Shown piece by piece: positions 1-5,588 of a stretch of DNA of 6,747 nucleotides. The notes under the pieces were generated by a model. It saw nothing but the letters and a program-made list of their open reading frames with translations. It did no database searches and was not told the DNA's origin. Each line of letters starts with the position of its first letter. Within the stretch, counting starts at the first letter, position 1. The stretch comes from Chloroflexia bacterium (GTDB taxonomy: Bacteria; Chloroflexota; Chloroflexia; Thermomicrobiales; JALYUS01), in the NCBI GenBank assembly GCA_025924435.1, contig JAICIL010000248.1, forward strand, positions 1 to 6,747, in the 5' to 3' direction. A program made the translations under genes and the position numbers.

Positions 1-169
1 GGCCGGCCCCCCCTGGGCCCACCCCGGGGGGCGCGGTGCCCGCCCCACAAGTTGTTAACCTTTTTTTCTATTTGGGTGGGGGGGGGAGCCCCCCGCCCGC
101 GCTCCCCGGCGGGCTTCCCCCCGCCACCGCCGATACGCCAATTCGCCGCTACCGTCTCGGTCCCATCCG
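1..169. other. Low-complexity left end, no gene
   Basis: Bases 1 to about 130 consist largely of C and G runs with a T run at 61-67, and no credible reading frame. On the minus strand this is the sequence downstream of the ferritin-like gene, whose TAA stop is at 170-172. A G/C-rich stretch around 87-120 could fold, but it is not followed by a U tract on the minus strand, so I do not call a terminator. The composition resembles that of the right end and probably reflects a degraded contig edge. Confidence 0.6.
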
Positions 170-1000
170 TTATCCGCCGAAGCCGTGGAACGCGCCGAGG
201 TCGGTCGGCAGGGTCGGCGTGAAGGGGACGAAGATGAAGGGCTTGGTGGTGTCGAAGCCCGCCTTCGCCGCCGCAGTCTTGTCTGCGAATGGCGTGAGCG
301 CGTCCACCGCCTGGCTGATCTTCGTCCAGCCGAGCGTGCGCTCGTAGCCGTTGTTGTTCGGCGGGTCAACGCTCTCCGCCACGCCCTGGGCACCCGTCAC
401 CGTCTCGATCGGCCCGCCATCCTGGGCCGCCACCCCCGGCGCGACGACGCGGGCGAGGGTGCGGTGATCGCTCTCGATGCCCATGATCCGCGCCGCCGTC
501 ACGCGCAGCGCCCGCTTCGAGAAGTTGCGCACGCCGACGAGGTAGGCGGCGATGAAGGCGTCCTCGAGCGTGACGAGGACGTTGAGCGTCGTCTGCGCGT
601 TCGTGAACATCCCCGCCGGGTAGAAAAACGTCGTGAAGGGGGAGGGCTTGCCGGTGACGCTCTGTTCGAGCAGGTAGTGGGACATCTCCTCCTGCCGGGC
701 CGCTTGCAGGTAGCCCTTGTCGTCGTCGGCGAGGCGGGTGAAGAAGGGCGCGGTGATGATGTTCGTGTACGTCGTGACGGCGAGCGCCTCCGCGATCTCG
801 GCGGCGATCAGGATGTCGCGGTCTCCCGGCGTGAGCGCGTCGCCGTCGTCGTCGCCCTCGTCCTTGGCGAGGGCGGCGCCGGCGCTCGTCATGGCGAGCG
901 CCGTTGCCCCGCCGACGGCCATCGTCGTCCGGAGGAAACGGCGGCGCGACGTGGCGGTCTCGTCGCCGCCAGGTGCGGTGCGCGGTGTGCGGTGTTCCAT
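170..1000 (-). CDS. Tat-exported ferritin-like domain protein
   Basis: 276 residues. The ATG at 1000 is chosen because an AGGGAG ribosome-binding site lies 7 nt upstream and because it places a twin-arginine signal at the N-terminus: SRRRFLR at residues 18-24, a hydrophobic stretch at 27-44, and a likely cleavage site after ALA at 43-45. A longer frame back to 1150 exists but lacks these supports. A short acidic segment (46-54) is followed by a helical domain carrying the ligand pattern of ferritin-like di-iron bundles: E68 or E71 in helix 1, E105-x-x-H108 in helix 2, E146 in helix 3, and E176-x-x-H179 in helix 4. This matches the ferritin-like family often found with Tat signals (PF13668 type). 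Folded, metal-loaded export outside the membrane is inferred from the Tat signal. The actual reaction (iron storage, peroxide or oxygen reduction, or stress protection) cannot be read from the sequence. The C-terminal ~85 residues, rich in Gly, Pro and Thr, lie outside the bundle. It is probably transcribed alone, since the next minus-strand gene upstream ends 419 bases away. Confidence 0.9.
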   Translation of the reverse strand: MEHRTPRTAPGGDETATSRRRFLRTTMAVGGATALAMTSAGAALAKDEGDDDGDALTPGDRDILIAAEIAEALAVTTYTNIITAPFFTRLADDDKGYLQAARQEEMSHYLLEQSVTGKPSPFTTFFYPAGMFTNAQTTLNVLVTLEDAFIAAYLVGVRNFSKRALRVTAARIMGIESDHRTLARVVAPGVAAQDGGPIETVTGAQGVAESVDPPNNNGYERTLGWTKISQAVDALTPFADKTAAAKAGFDTTKPFIFVPFTPTLPTDLGAFHGFGG

Positions 1001-1007
1001 CACAGGT

Positions 1008-1013
1008 CTCCCT
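1008..1013 (-). promoter_or_regulatory. Ribosome-binding site of the ferritin-like gene
   Basis: On the minus strand AGGGAG sits 7 nt before the ATG at 1000-998. It decides the start in favour of the Tat-signal form over the longer frame opening at 1150. Confidence 0.75.
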
Positions 1014-1298
1014 TTCTGCGTCTCCGCCGCCGAAACGGGGGCGTTCCCCACATCACAGCGGCGACCCCAAGCGCGGACCATCGGTCGGACGGATGCTGCC
1101 GGTCCACGATCAGCACCCGTGCGAACTCCGCCCGGAACCTGCCGGGGCACCCCTCATGCGGTGGTCGCACTGAGGATACGCACGCAACGCGATATTGGAT
1201 GCCTGGCAGGATACAAGGGCGCGATACCGCGCAACGAGGCGATAGGAGTGACGCGGTTGGAGCGGTCGTTCAGGTATCTCGCCAGTCGCAGTTGGATA

Positions 1299-1330
1299 GG
1301 TGGGAGCAGGCTTTCCAGCCTGCTCCCACC
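1299..1330. repeat. Perfect 14-bp inverted repeat (hairpin)
   Basis: The arms GGTGGGAGCAGGCT (1299-1312) and AGCCTGCTCCCACC (1317-1330) are exact reverse complements around a 4-nt loop. Read on the minus strand the loop is GGAA, a GNRA-type tetraloop that stabilises RNA hairpins. It lies 90 bases past the stop of the secreted barrel/LGFP-like protein, so it could shape that transcript's 3' end. There is no U tract after it on either strand, so it is not a canonical intrinsic terminator. A dispersed REP-like repeat is the main alternative. Confidence 0.85.
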
Positions 1331-1389
1331 GTGGGAAGGGCATGTAAAGCGGAATGGCGACCCATTTCGAGGCGAACTGATGCGCCCCG

Positions 1390-1417
1390 TTACTCGTTAC
1401 GCGCGACTCGCTACTCG
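1390..1417. repeat. 7-bp imperfect tandem repeat, four units
   Basis: The plus strand reads TTACTCG, TTACGCG, CGACTCG, CTACTCG, four heptamers that share AC-(T/G)-CG. The array ends three bases before the stop codon of the minus-strand gene at 1420. Drift among the units suggests an old array. Confidence 0.65.
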
Positions 1418-1419
1418 GT

Positions 1420-2673
1420 TCAGAGCCAGCCGCGCTCGGAGAGCCACTCCGCGCCGAGGCGGCCCAGCGTGACCGTGCCGTCTGCATCCATCTCGATGCG
1501 GGCGCGCTCGAAGAGTTGCGCGGTGACTTTGCGGCCGTCTATCGTCGTGAACGGGCCTTCTTCGGCAATCGGCGCGCCGAACATGTCGCTGTCGCCGTTC
1601 GCGGCGTACCACTGGAAAATGCCGCCGGAGATGCCATGCCCGGTCGCCGCGACGTACCGGCTTTTCGGGGTGTTGTCGAAGGGGGAAACCTTGTCGTACG
1701 GGCCGTTGACTTCCGCGAACCACGAACCGAGCGGCGCGAGCGTGACGCTGTTGCTCTCCGGCAGATACTCGACGAGCACGCGCTCGAAATACTGGTAGAT
1801 GTGCTGCCCGTCGTCCCCCTTGCGGACGAAGACCTCGGAGAGGGGATAGCCGAGGGCCGGGACGCCGCCCTTCGCGTTCCAATACTTGGCGATCACGTCC
1901 GGCATGTTGTGGCCCGTCTGCGCGACGAAGGTGTACCCGGCGCCGCGATCGGTCGCGCGGTCGAGCGGCGGCGACGAGGAGACGCCGAGGACGGGGGCAT
2001 CGCTCAGGTCAATGCCGCCCTTCGGGGCGCTGGCGGCTTTCGGCGCGGGGGCGGGCTGGGGCGCGGGCGCGCTGGCCGATCCATCGTCCACGAGCCAGAG
2101 GAAGGTGACATCCACGTAATCGGCATTTCCCAGGCCGAGTTCGGCGTACGTCCCGTCGCCGATGTCAATGCCGCCCGGCGCGGTGACGGTCAGGCCCGTG
2201 CCGCTCTTGCCGCCGTTGTGGCCGCTCTCGTAGGCCATCTTCGCCTGCGGGACGCCGCGCGGGATGCCTTTGTACGTGCGGACATCGCTGGGGTTCCAGT
2301 AGTCGTCGTTATTGTTCCACGGCCCGATGTCGAGGACGGGGGCGGTCGCGCTCCTGCCCTTGTAGGTGATTTTGACGCTCTTATTGAGCGCCTTGGCGGA
2401 GGGGAGGGCGACGAAATGATCGTTCGGGGTGATGACATGCCCCGACGAGGTGGTGCCGCCGACGAGGCCCTCGCGCGTGGCGTACACGCGGAACGTGACG
2501 CTCGACGCGCTCTCGGCAACGACGGTGGGCGATGCGCCCGATGGCTGCGCGGGCGCTGCCACAACAGGGTGGGCGATGAGAAACGGAACGCCGCTGGCGG
2601 CGGTCGCGAGGAAAATGAGCATCAGGCGAATAATGCTCGCCCCGAATGCGCGCCTCGTGCGGACGATCCCCAT
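1420..2673 (-). CDS. Secreted RlpA-like barrel protein with LGFP-like repeats
   Basis: 417 residues. The ATG at 2673 is preceded by GGGGAGG with a 5-nt spacer and gives a clean signal peptide: basic residues at 5-8, a hydrophobic core at about 12-34, and likely cleavage near 40-42. There is no lipobox and no cysteine anywhere, so it is probably secreted rather than a lipoprotein. Residues about 59-194 resemble an RlpA-like double-psi beta-barrel: a G-rich N-terminal segment, the loop DIGPWN at 115-120 in the place where RlpA proteins have a D-x-G-P-F type motif, and IDIGDGTYAELGL at about 169-181. An Ala/Pro linker follows at 199-219. Two LGFP-like repeats come next, at about 247-319 (key stretches YWNAKGGVPALGYPL and YQYFERVLVEY) and 346-414 (FGAPIAEE and AQLFERARIEM). 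RlpA-like barrels bind or cleave peptidoglycan, and LGFP repeats are linked to cell-envelope association. A wall-associated role is therefore a reasonable inference, but enzymatic activity is unproven. Confidence 0.85.
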   Translation of the reverse strand: MGIVRTRRAFGASIIRLMLIFLATAASGVPFLIAHPVVAAPAQPSGASPTVVAESASSVTFRVYATREGLVGGTTSSGHVITPNDHFVALPSAKALNKSVKITYKGRSATAPVLDIGPWNNNDDYWNPSDVRTYKGIPRGVPQAKMAYESGHNGGKSGTGLTVTAPGGIDIGDGTYAELGLGNADYVDVTFLWLVDDGSASAPAPQPAPAPKAASAPKGGIDLSDAPVLGVSSSPPLDRATDRGAGYTFVAQTGHNMPDVIAKYWNAKGGVPALGYPLSEVFVRKGDDGQHIYQYFERVLVEYLPESNSVTLAPLGSWFAEVNGPYDKVSPFDNTPKSRYVAATGHGISGGIFQWYAANGDSDMFGAPIAEEGPFTTIDGRKVTAQLFERARIEMDADGTVTLGRLGAEWLSERGWL

Positions 2674-2678
2674 CCCTG

Positions 2679-2685
2679 CCTCCCC
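2679..2685 (-). promoter_or_regulatory. Ribosome-binding site of the secreted barrel/LGFP-like gene
   Basis: GGGGAGG on the minus strand, 5 nt before the ATG at 2673. It decides the start; the open frame continues upstream to 3027, but that part is Arg/Cys/Ser-rich and unlike a protein. Confidence 0.8.
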
Positions 2686-2752
2686 AACGCGCACCACCAC
2701 ACCGAAAACGAGTGTGCGGCGGCGCTCCCCATGTGCCCTCCGGCGCATCCAC

Positions 2753-2774
2753 ACCGGCTTTTCCCCAAACCGGT
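2753..2774 (-). other. Potential leader hairpin
   Basis: On the minus strand ACCGGTTT and AAGCCGGT pair over 8 positions (one G-U) around a 6-nt loop GGGGAA, about 80 bases before the start of the secreted barrel/LGFP-like gene. It could be an RNA structure in the 5' leader. It does not match any riboswitch class I can support. Confidence 0.4.
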
Positions 2775-2870
2775 ATCCGCGAATGCACGGCGCAACGCTC
2801 CACACGATAACATAGGCACGCATCGAATGCAAATTGCGTGAATTCCGGACGCATCCACCCGTCACATCGG

Positions 2871-2892
2871 CGCGGCGACGATTGTCGCCGCG
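2871..2892. promoter_or_regulatory. Perfect 9-bp palindrome, candidate operator
   Basis: CGCGGCGAC (2871-2879) and GTCGCCGCG (2884-2892) are exact reverse complements around GATT. A dyad of this size between two divergent genes fits a binding site for a dimeric repressor or activator, but no regulator gene is present and chance palindromes are common at this GC content. Confidence 0.4.
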
Positions 2893-2963
2893 TGCACAAT
2901 CGCATGGATGAGAAGATGCAACCACGCCCCGGCAGCGATCCGCGCACGTTGCGCACGGAGCGA

Positions 2964-2983
2964 TGAGCGGTGAGCGGTGAGCG
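2964..2983. repeat. 7-bp tandem repeat, nearly three units
   Basis: TGAGCGG, TGAGCGG, TGAGCG in direct succession. The 7-bp period equals that of the array at 1390-1417 although the unit sequence differs, and the two arrays lie on either side of the secreted barrel/LGFP-like gene. Confidence 0.75.
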
Positions 2984-3041
2984 AAAGGCGATTGCAATTT
3001 CCCGCGACATCCGCCGTCGCGCGCCAATGCCGGATAGAATG

Positions 3042-3172
3042 GGGAGCCGAACCCCCGGCCCCTTCCCGAAGAGGAAGGGAGAGCGAACCTTGTGAAGATC
3101 GGGGTGTTCGGGATAGGGCCACGACGTTTGCACGAGTCACCCCTTCCCGCCAGGGAGGGGGCAGGGGGTAGG
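3042..3172. repeat. ~131-bp structured repeat, copy A
   Basis: This matches copy B (4454-4585) along its full length and in the same orientation. Both begin GGGA-(G/A)-CCGAACCCCC, share CGGGGTGTT near the middle and CACCCCTTCCCG towards the end, and finish with GGGGGT(T)AGG; the centre between these blocks is more diverged. Each end is an inverted version of the other and contains its own small hairpin. At the left end CCCTTCC (3060-3066) pairs with GGAAGGG (3073-3079). At the right end CCCCTTCCC (3140-3148) pairs with GGGAGGGG (3153-3160) with one bulge. The copy ends 7 bases before the annotated MFS start, so the promoter or leader of that gene must lie in or before it. It has no coding capacity, and I see no clear target-site duplication. 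Confidence 0.85.
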
Positions 3173-3179
3173 CAGCCCG

Positions 3180-4454
3180 ATGGAGCCGATACGTTCGACC
3201 GCGTCGCCGACGAGACGGCAGGTGGATCGCGTGATGGCGATCTATGTCGTCTATCAGTTCCTCAGCAACTTCGGCCTCGGCGTCTTCACGCTCCTGTTCA
3301 ACCTGTATTTGCGCAAACTCGGGCTGCGCGAGGACTTCATCGGCCTCTTCAACGCGCTCTCGACGCTGACGTGGGCGGCGGGCGCGCTCGTCGTCGGGCC
3401 GTTGAGCAGGCGGATCGGCGCGCGGGCGATCCTCGTGGGCGGCGTCTATCTCTTCGCCGTGGTCGGGGCGTTGCAGGTCGTGACGACCGCGCCCGCCGCC
3501 CTGCTCGGCATCGCCTTCGCGCTCGGCTTCGCGAACGCCGCGATGATGGTGCCCTCGACGCCGTATGTCTTCACGCTCATCCCGCCGGAGCGGCGCACGC
3601 AGGCGCAGGCGTTCGTCTTCTCCGCAATCGCGCTCTCGACGGCGGCGGGCGCGTTCATGGGCGGCGAATTGCCCGCGCTGCTCGGCGGCGACACGCTGCG
3701 GAACTTCCGCATCACGATGGCGGTGAGCATCGCCCTGACCGCGTGCAGCGTCGTGCCCCTATACATCCTCCGCACCGCGCGGGAGCAGCCGGACGCGCCG
3801 AACCGGGGCGCGCGGACACCGCTCCTGCCCGTCGAGCGGCGGCAGTGCCGCCGGGACAATCTCGCCTTCGCGCTCGTCGGCGGCTTCATGGCGCTCGGCA
3901 CCGGGCTGTTGATCCCCTTCTACAACGTCTATCTCACGTCGCTCGGCGCGTCGCCGGGGGCGGTCGGGACGCTCTTCTCGATCAGTTCGCTGATCGGCGG
4001 CGTGGTCTCGCTCGGCGCGCCGCTGATCGCGCGCCGCCTGCCGCCGCTCCCGGCAGTCGCCGCCCTCCGCTCGATCTCGGTGCCGATGGCGCTCGTCGTC
4101 GGCCTGGGATTCACCGGGCTGCCCTTCGCGAGCGCGCTCTACGCGGTCCGCACGATCGGCACGAGCCTCTCGTGGCCGATCGAATCGAGCACCATCGGCA
4201 ACATCATTGACCCGCGCAATCGCGTGTCGCTCTTCGGGATGCGCTCGGCGGCCTGGAACGGCGGGTTGGCGTTCTCGTCGTGGGCCGGCGGCGCCTTGAT
4301 CGTCCATTTCGGCTACCGGCCCGTGCATCTCCTCTATGTGCTGGCGTACGCGGCGGCGATGGCCGTCTTCCTCGCCTACTGGCCGCGCCGCGTCCGCCGG
4401 GCGCACGAGGAGCGGCAGGAACATGCGGAGAGCGGCGCATTGCAACCGGCGTAG
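3180..4454 (+). CDS. Major facilitator superfamily (MFS) transporter
   Basis: 424 residues, the normal MFS length, with about twelve hydrophobic segments in two halves. The first half starts at about 20-44 and the second at about 227-250, joined by a charged cytoplasmic loop at about 197-226 (REQPDAPNRGAR and beyond). Further segments include 83-103, 107-125, 145-162, 178-197, 262-283, 300-318, 362-377 and 382-400. The loop after the second segment, GPLSRRIGAR (73-82), is a motif A variant in which the usual Asp is Arg77. The substrate is unknown; drug or metabolite efflux is a general possibility for this family and nothing more specific can be said. The start is uncertain. ATG 3180 has no good ribosome-binding site and abuts the repeat, whereas AGGTGG at 3220-3225 lies 5 nt before GTG 3231 and 8 nt before ATG 3234, which would give a protein of about 406-407 residues starting just before the first membrane segment. 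The gene is monocistronic and flanked by direct repeat copies on both sides. Confidence 0.92.
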   Translation: MEPIRSTASPTRRQVDRVMAIYVVYQFLSNFGLGVFTLLFNLYLRKLGLREDFIGLFNALSTLTWAAGALVVGPLSRRIGARAILVGGVYLFAVVGALQVVTTAPAALLGIAFALGFANAAMMVPSTPYVFTLIPPERRTQAQAFVFSAIALSTAAGAFMGGELPALLGGDTLRNFRITMAVSIALTACSVVPLYILRTAREQPDAPNRGARTPLLPVERRQCRRDNLAFALVGGFMALGTGLLIPFYNVYLTSLGASPGAVGTLFSISSLIGGVVSLGAPLIARRLPPLPAVAALRSISVPMALVVGLGFTGLPFASALYAVRTIGTSLSWPIESSTIGNIIDPRNRVSLFGMRSAAWNGGLAFSSWAGGALIVHFGYRPVHLLYVLAYAAAMAVFLAYWPRRVRRAHEERQEHAESGALQPA

Positions 4455-4585
4455 GGAACCGAACCCCCCGCCCCCCTTCCCGCGAGGAAGGGGGAGCGAG
4501 CCTCTGAAATGCCGGGGTGTTACGGGAAAGATCACGGTGTCGCGATACATCACCCCTTCCCGCGAGGAAGGGGCCGGGGGTTAGG
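4454..4585. repeat. ~132-bp structured repeat, copy B
   Basis: The second copy of the element at 3042-3172, same orientation. It starts on the last base of the MFS stop codon and ends directly before the stop codon (4586-4588) of the convergent dppC-type gene, so it makes up the whole intergenic space. Its hairpins are perfect: CCCCCTTCC (4472-4480) with GGAAGGGGG (4486-4494), and CCCCTTCC (4553-4560) with GGAAGGGG (4566-4573), both with the loop CGCGA. The outer ~35 bases at each end are inverted copies of one another. Lying between two converging genes it could act as a two-way transcription stop, but neither strand has the U tract of a classical terminator. Confidence 0.88.
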
Positions 4586-5572
4586 TTACGTCCCCCGCTT
4601 GCCGCGCGGGTCGAGGGCGTCGCGCATGCCGTCGCCGAGGAAGGTGAAGGAGAGCATGGTGAGGGCGATGGCGATACCGGGGAAGATCACCTGCGTCGGC
4701 GAGTAGAAGATCGCCTGCTGACCGTCGTTGATCATCGCGCCCCAGGAGGGCGTCGGCGGGATGACGCCGATGCCGAGATAGGAGAGCGCGGCCTCCGCGA
4801 AGATCGCACCGGGGATGCCGAAGGTCACGGAGACGAGGATCGGGCCGAGCGCGTTGGGGATCAGGTGCTTCCAGAGGATGCGCCCCGGCCGCGCGCCGAG
4901 CGCCCGCGCCGCCTCGACGTACTCGCGGTCCTTCAGGCTGATAATCTGGCCGCGCATCAGCCGCGCGTCGCCGACCCACGACGACAGGCCGATGGCGATG
5001 AAGATGATGAACAGGCCGCCGAGCAACTGCTTGATCGGGCTTTCCCTGAGCGCCGCCGAGAGCAGGACGATCAGGAGCAGTGTCGGGAAGGCGTACATGA
5101 TGTCAATGAGCCGGCTGATCAGCGTGTCTATCCAGCCGCCGAAATAGCCGGCGATCGCGCCGAGCGGCACGCCGACGAGCACGACGACCAACTGGACGAC
5201 GAGGCCGACGGAGAGCGAGATGCGCGCGCCGTAGAGGAGGCGCGAGAGGACATCGCGCCCGAGGTTGTCCGCGCCGAGCAGCCCCGCCTGGCCCGGCCCC
5301 GCGTTCGTGTGCCCGCTGTGGACGACGTCTCGGTAGCCGTAGGGGGCGAGGAGCGGCGCGAGGATGGCGATCACGGTCAGGGCGCCGATAATGACCAACC
5401 CGGCGAGGGCGAGCCGGTTCTTGCGCAGCCGCCGCCATGCGTCGCTCCAGAGGCCGCGGGTCTTCTTCTGGCTGAACGGCAGATCGCTGTGGGTTCGTCG
5501 CGCCGCGACCGTCCGGGCCGCCCCGCCTGCCCCGCCCGCTGGAATATCGTCGCTGCGTTCGTGTACTGCCAC
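4586..5572 (-). CDS. Peptide/nickel-type ABC importer permease, DppC/OppC family
   Basis: 328 residues, the usual length for this subunit. It is the second membrane subunit of a type I importer that takes up peptides or related solutes delivered by a binding protein and powered by two ATPases. The N-terminal tail (1-42) is polar. The OppC N-terminal region covers about 43-98 with the first membrane helix at 53-76, followed by the family signature LLGADNLGRDVLSRLLYGAR at 98-117. Further helices lie at about 119-143, 158-174, 184-200, 240-262 and 293-312. The EAA loop, which contacts the ATPase, is at about 216-248 (EYVEAARALGA, then IPNALGPI). SYLGIG at 264-269 and LGDGMRDALDPR at 312-323 are also typical. 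The start is GTG 5572, 15 nt after the upstream permease's stop, with GGGGAG 10 nt before it. Substrate specificity cannot be told from the permease. Confidence 0.95.
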   Translation of the reverse strand: MAVHERSDDIPAGGAGGAARTVAARRTHSDLPFSQKKTRGLWSDAWRRLRKNRLALAGLVIIGALTVIAILAPLLAPYGYRDVVHSGHTNAGPGQAGLLGADNLGRDVLSRLLYGARISLSVGLVVQLVVVLVGVPLGAIAGYFGGWIDTLISRLIDIMYAFPTLLLIVLLSAALRESPIKQLLGGLFIIFIAIGLSSWVGDARLMRGQIISLKDREYVEAARALGARPGRILWKHLIPNALGPILVSVTFGIPGAIFAEAALSYLGIGVIPPTPSWGAMINDGQQAIFYSPTQVIFPGIAIALTMLSFTFLGDGMRDALDPRGKRGT

Positions 5573-5582
5573 GGTGCCGACA

Positions 5583-5588
5583 CTCCCC
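5583..5588 (-). promoter_or_regulatory. Ribosome-binding site overlapping the upstream stop
   Basis: GGGGAG on the minus strand shares its first base with the last base of the TAG stop (5590-5588) of the dppB-type gene. This arrangement suggests translational coupling of the two permeases, which are needed in equal amounts. Confidence 0.65.

Larger units (their letters stand above)
1001..1419. other. Intergenic region between two minus-strand genes
   Basis: 419 bases with no supportable gene. It holds the leader of the ferritin-like gene (near 1000), a near-palindrome GCGCGATACCGCGC at about 1222-1235 with one mismatched pair, the perfect hairpin at 1299-1330 and a 7-bp tandem repeat at 1390-1417. 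I searched the minus strand upstream of 1000 for -35/-10 hexamers and found none convincing. The long frames that run through it on both strands are Arg/Pro/Ser-rich products of high GC. Confidence 0.6.
2674..3041. other. Divergent intergenic region, unique part
   Basis: Together with the adjoining repeat (3042-3172), this separates the minus-strand secreted-protein gene from the plus-strand MFS gene, so it should hold promoters for both. I found no pair of -35/-10 hexamers with proper spacing that I would defend. It contains the leader hairpin 2753-2774, the palindrome 2871-2892, the 7-bp tandem array 2964-2983, and a 9-bp direct repeat CGCATCCAC at 2744-2752 and 2850-2858, each preceded by TCCGG (with one extra base in the second). 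Confidence 0.6.

Noticed and set aside
1299..1330. Canonical rho-independent terminator
   Set aside because: The stem is excellent, but no U tract follows on either strand and the hairpin lies 90 bases beyond the nearest stop codon.
185..1798. A 537-codon plus-strand open frame across the ferritin-like gene and the following gap
   Set aside because: Arg/Glu-rich shadow of the minus-strand gene. It runs through the hairpin, the tandem repeat and part of the next gene, with no ribosome-binding site or recognisable domain.
2701..2775. Riboswitch (cobalamin or c-di-AMP type) in the leader of the secreted-protein gene
   Set aside because: A short stretch, AAGCCGGTG followed by a second CCGG, recalls part of the cobalamin class, and wall-hydrolase genes often carry c-di-AMP switches. 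The conserved boxes of either class could not be aligned. A covariance-model search would settle it.
1516..2841. A 441-codon plus-strand open frame opposite the secreted barrel/LGFP-like gene
   Set aside because: Low-complexity Arg/Ala/Gly composition with no domain, while the minus strand has a signal peptide, a strong ribosome-binding site and recognisable domains.
2674..3027. N-terminal extension of the secreted barrel/LGFP-like protein to 3027
   Set aside because: The extension is Arg/Cys/Ser-rich, covers a tandem repeat and a palindrome, and would bury the signal peptide inside the protein. The start at 2673 has a strong ribosome-binding site.
3042..4585. CRISPR array or composite transposon
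   Set aside because: Only two copies, 1.4 kb apart, with a transporter gene between them; there are no regular spacers, no cas gene and no transposase.
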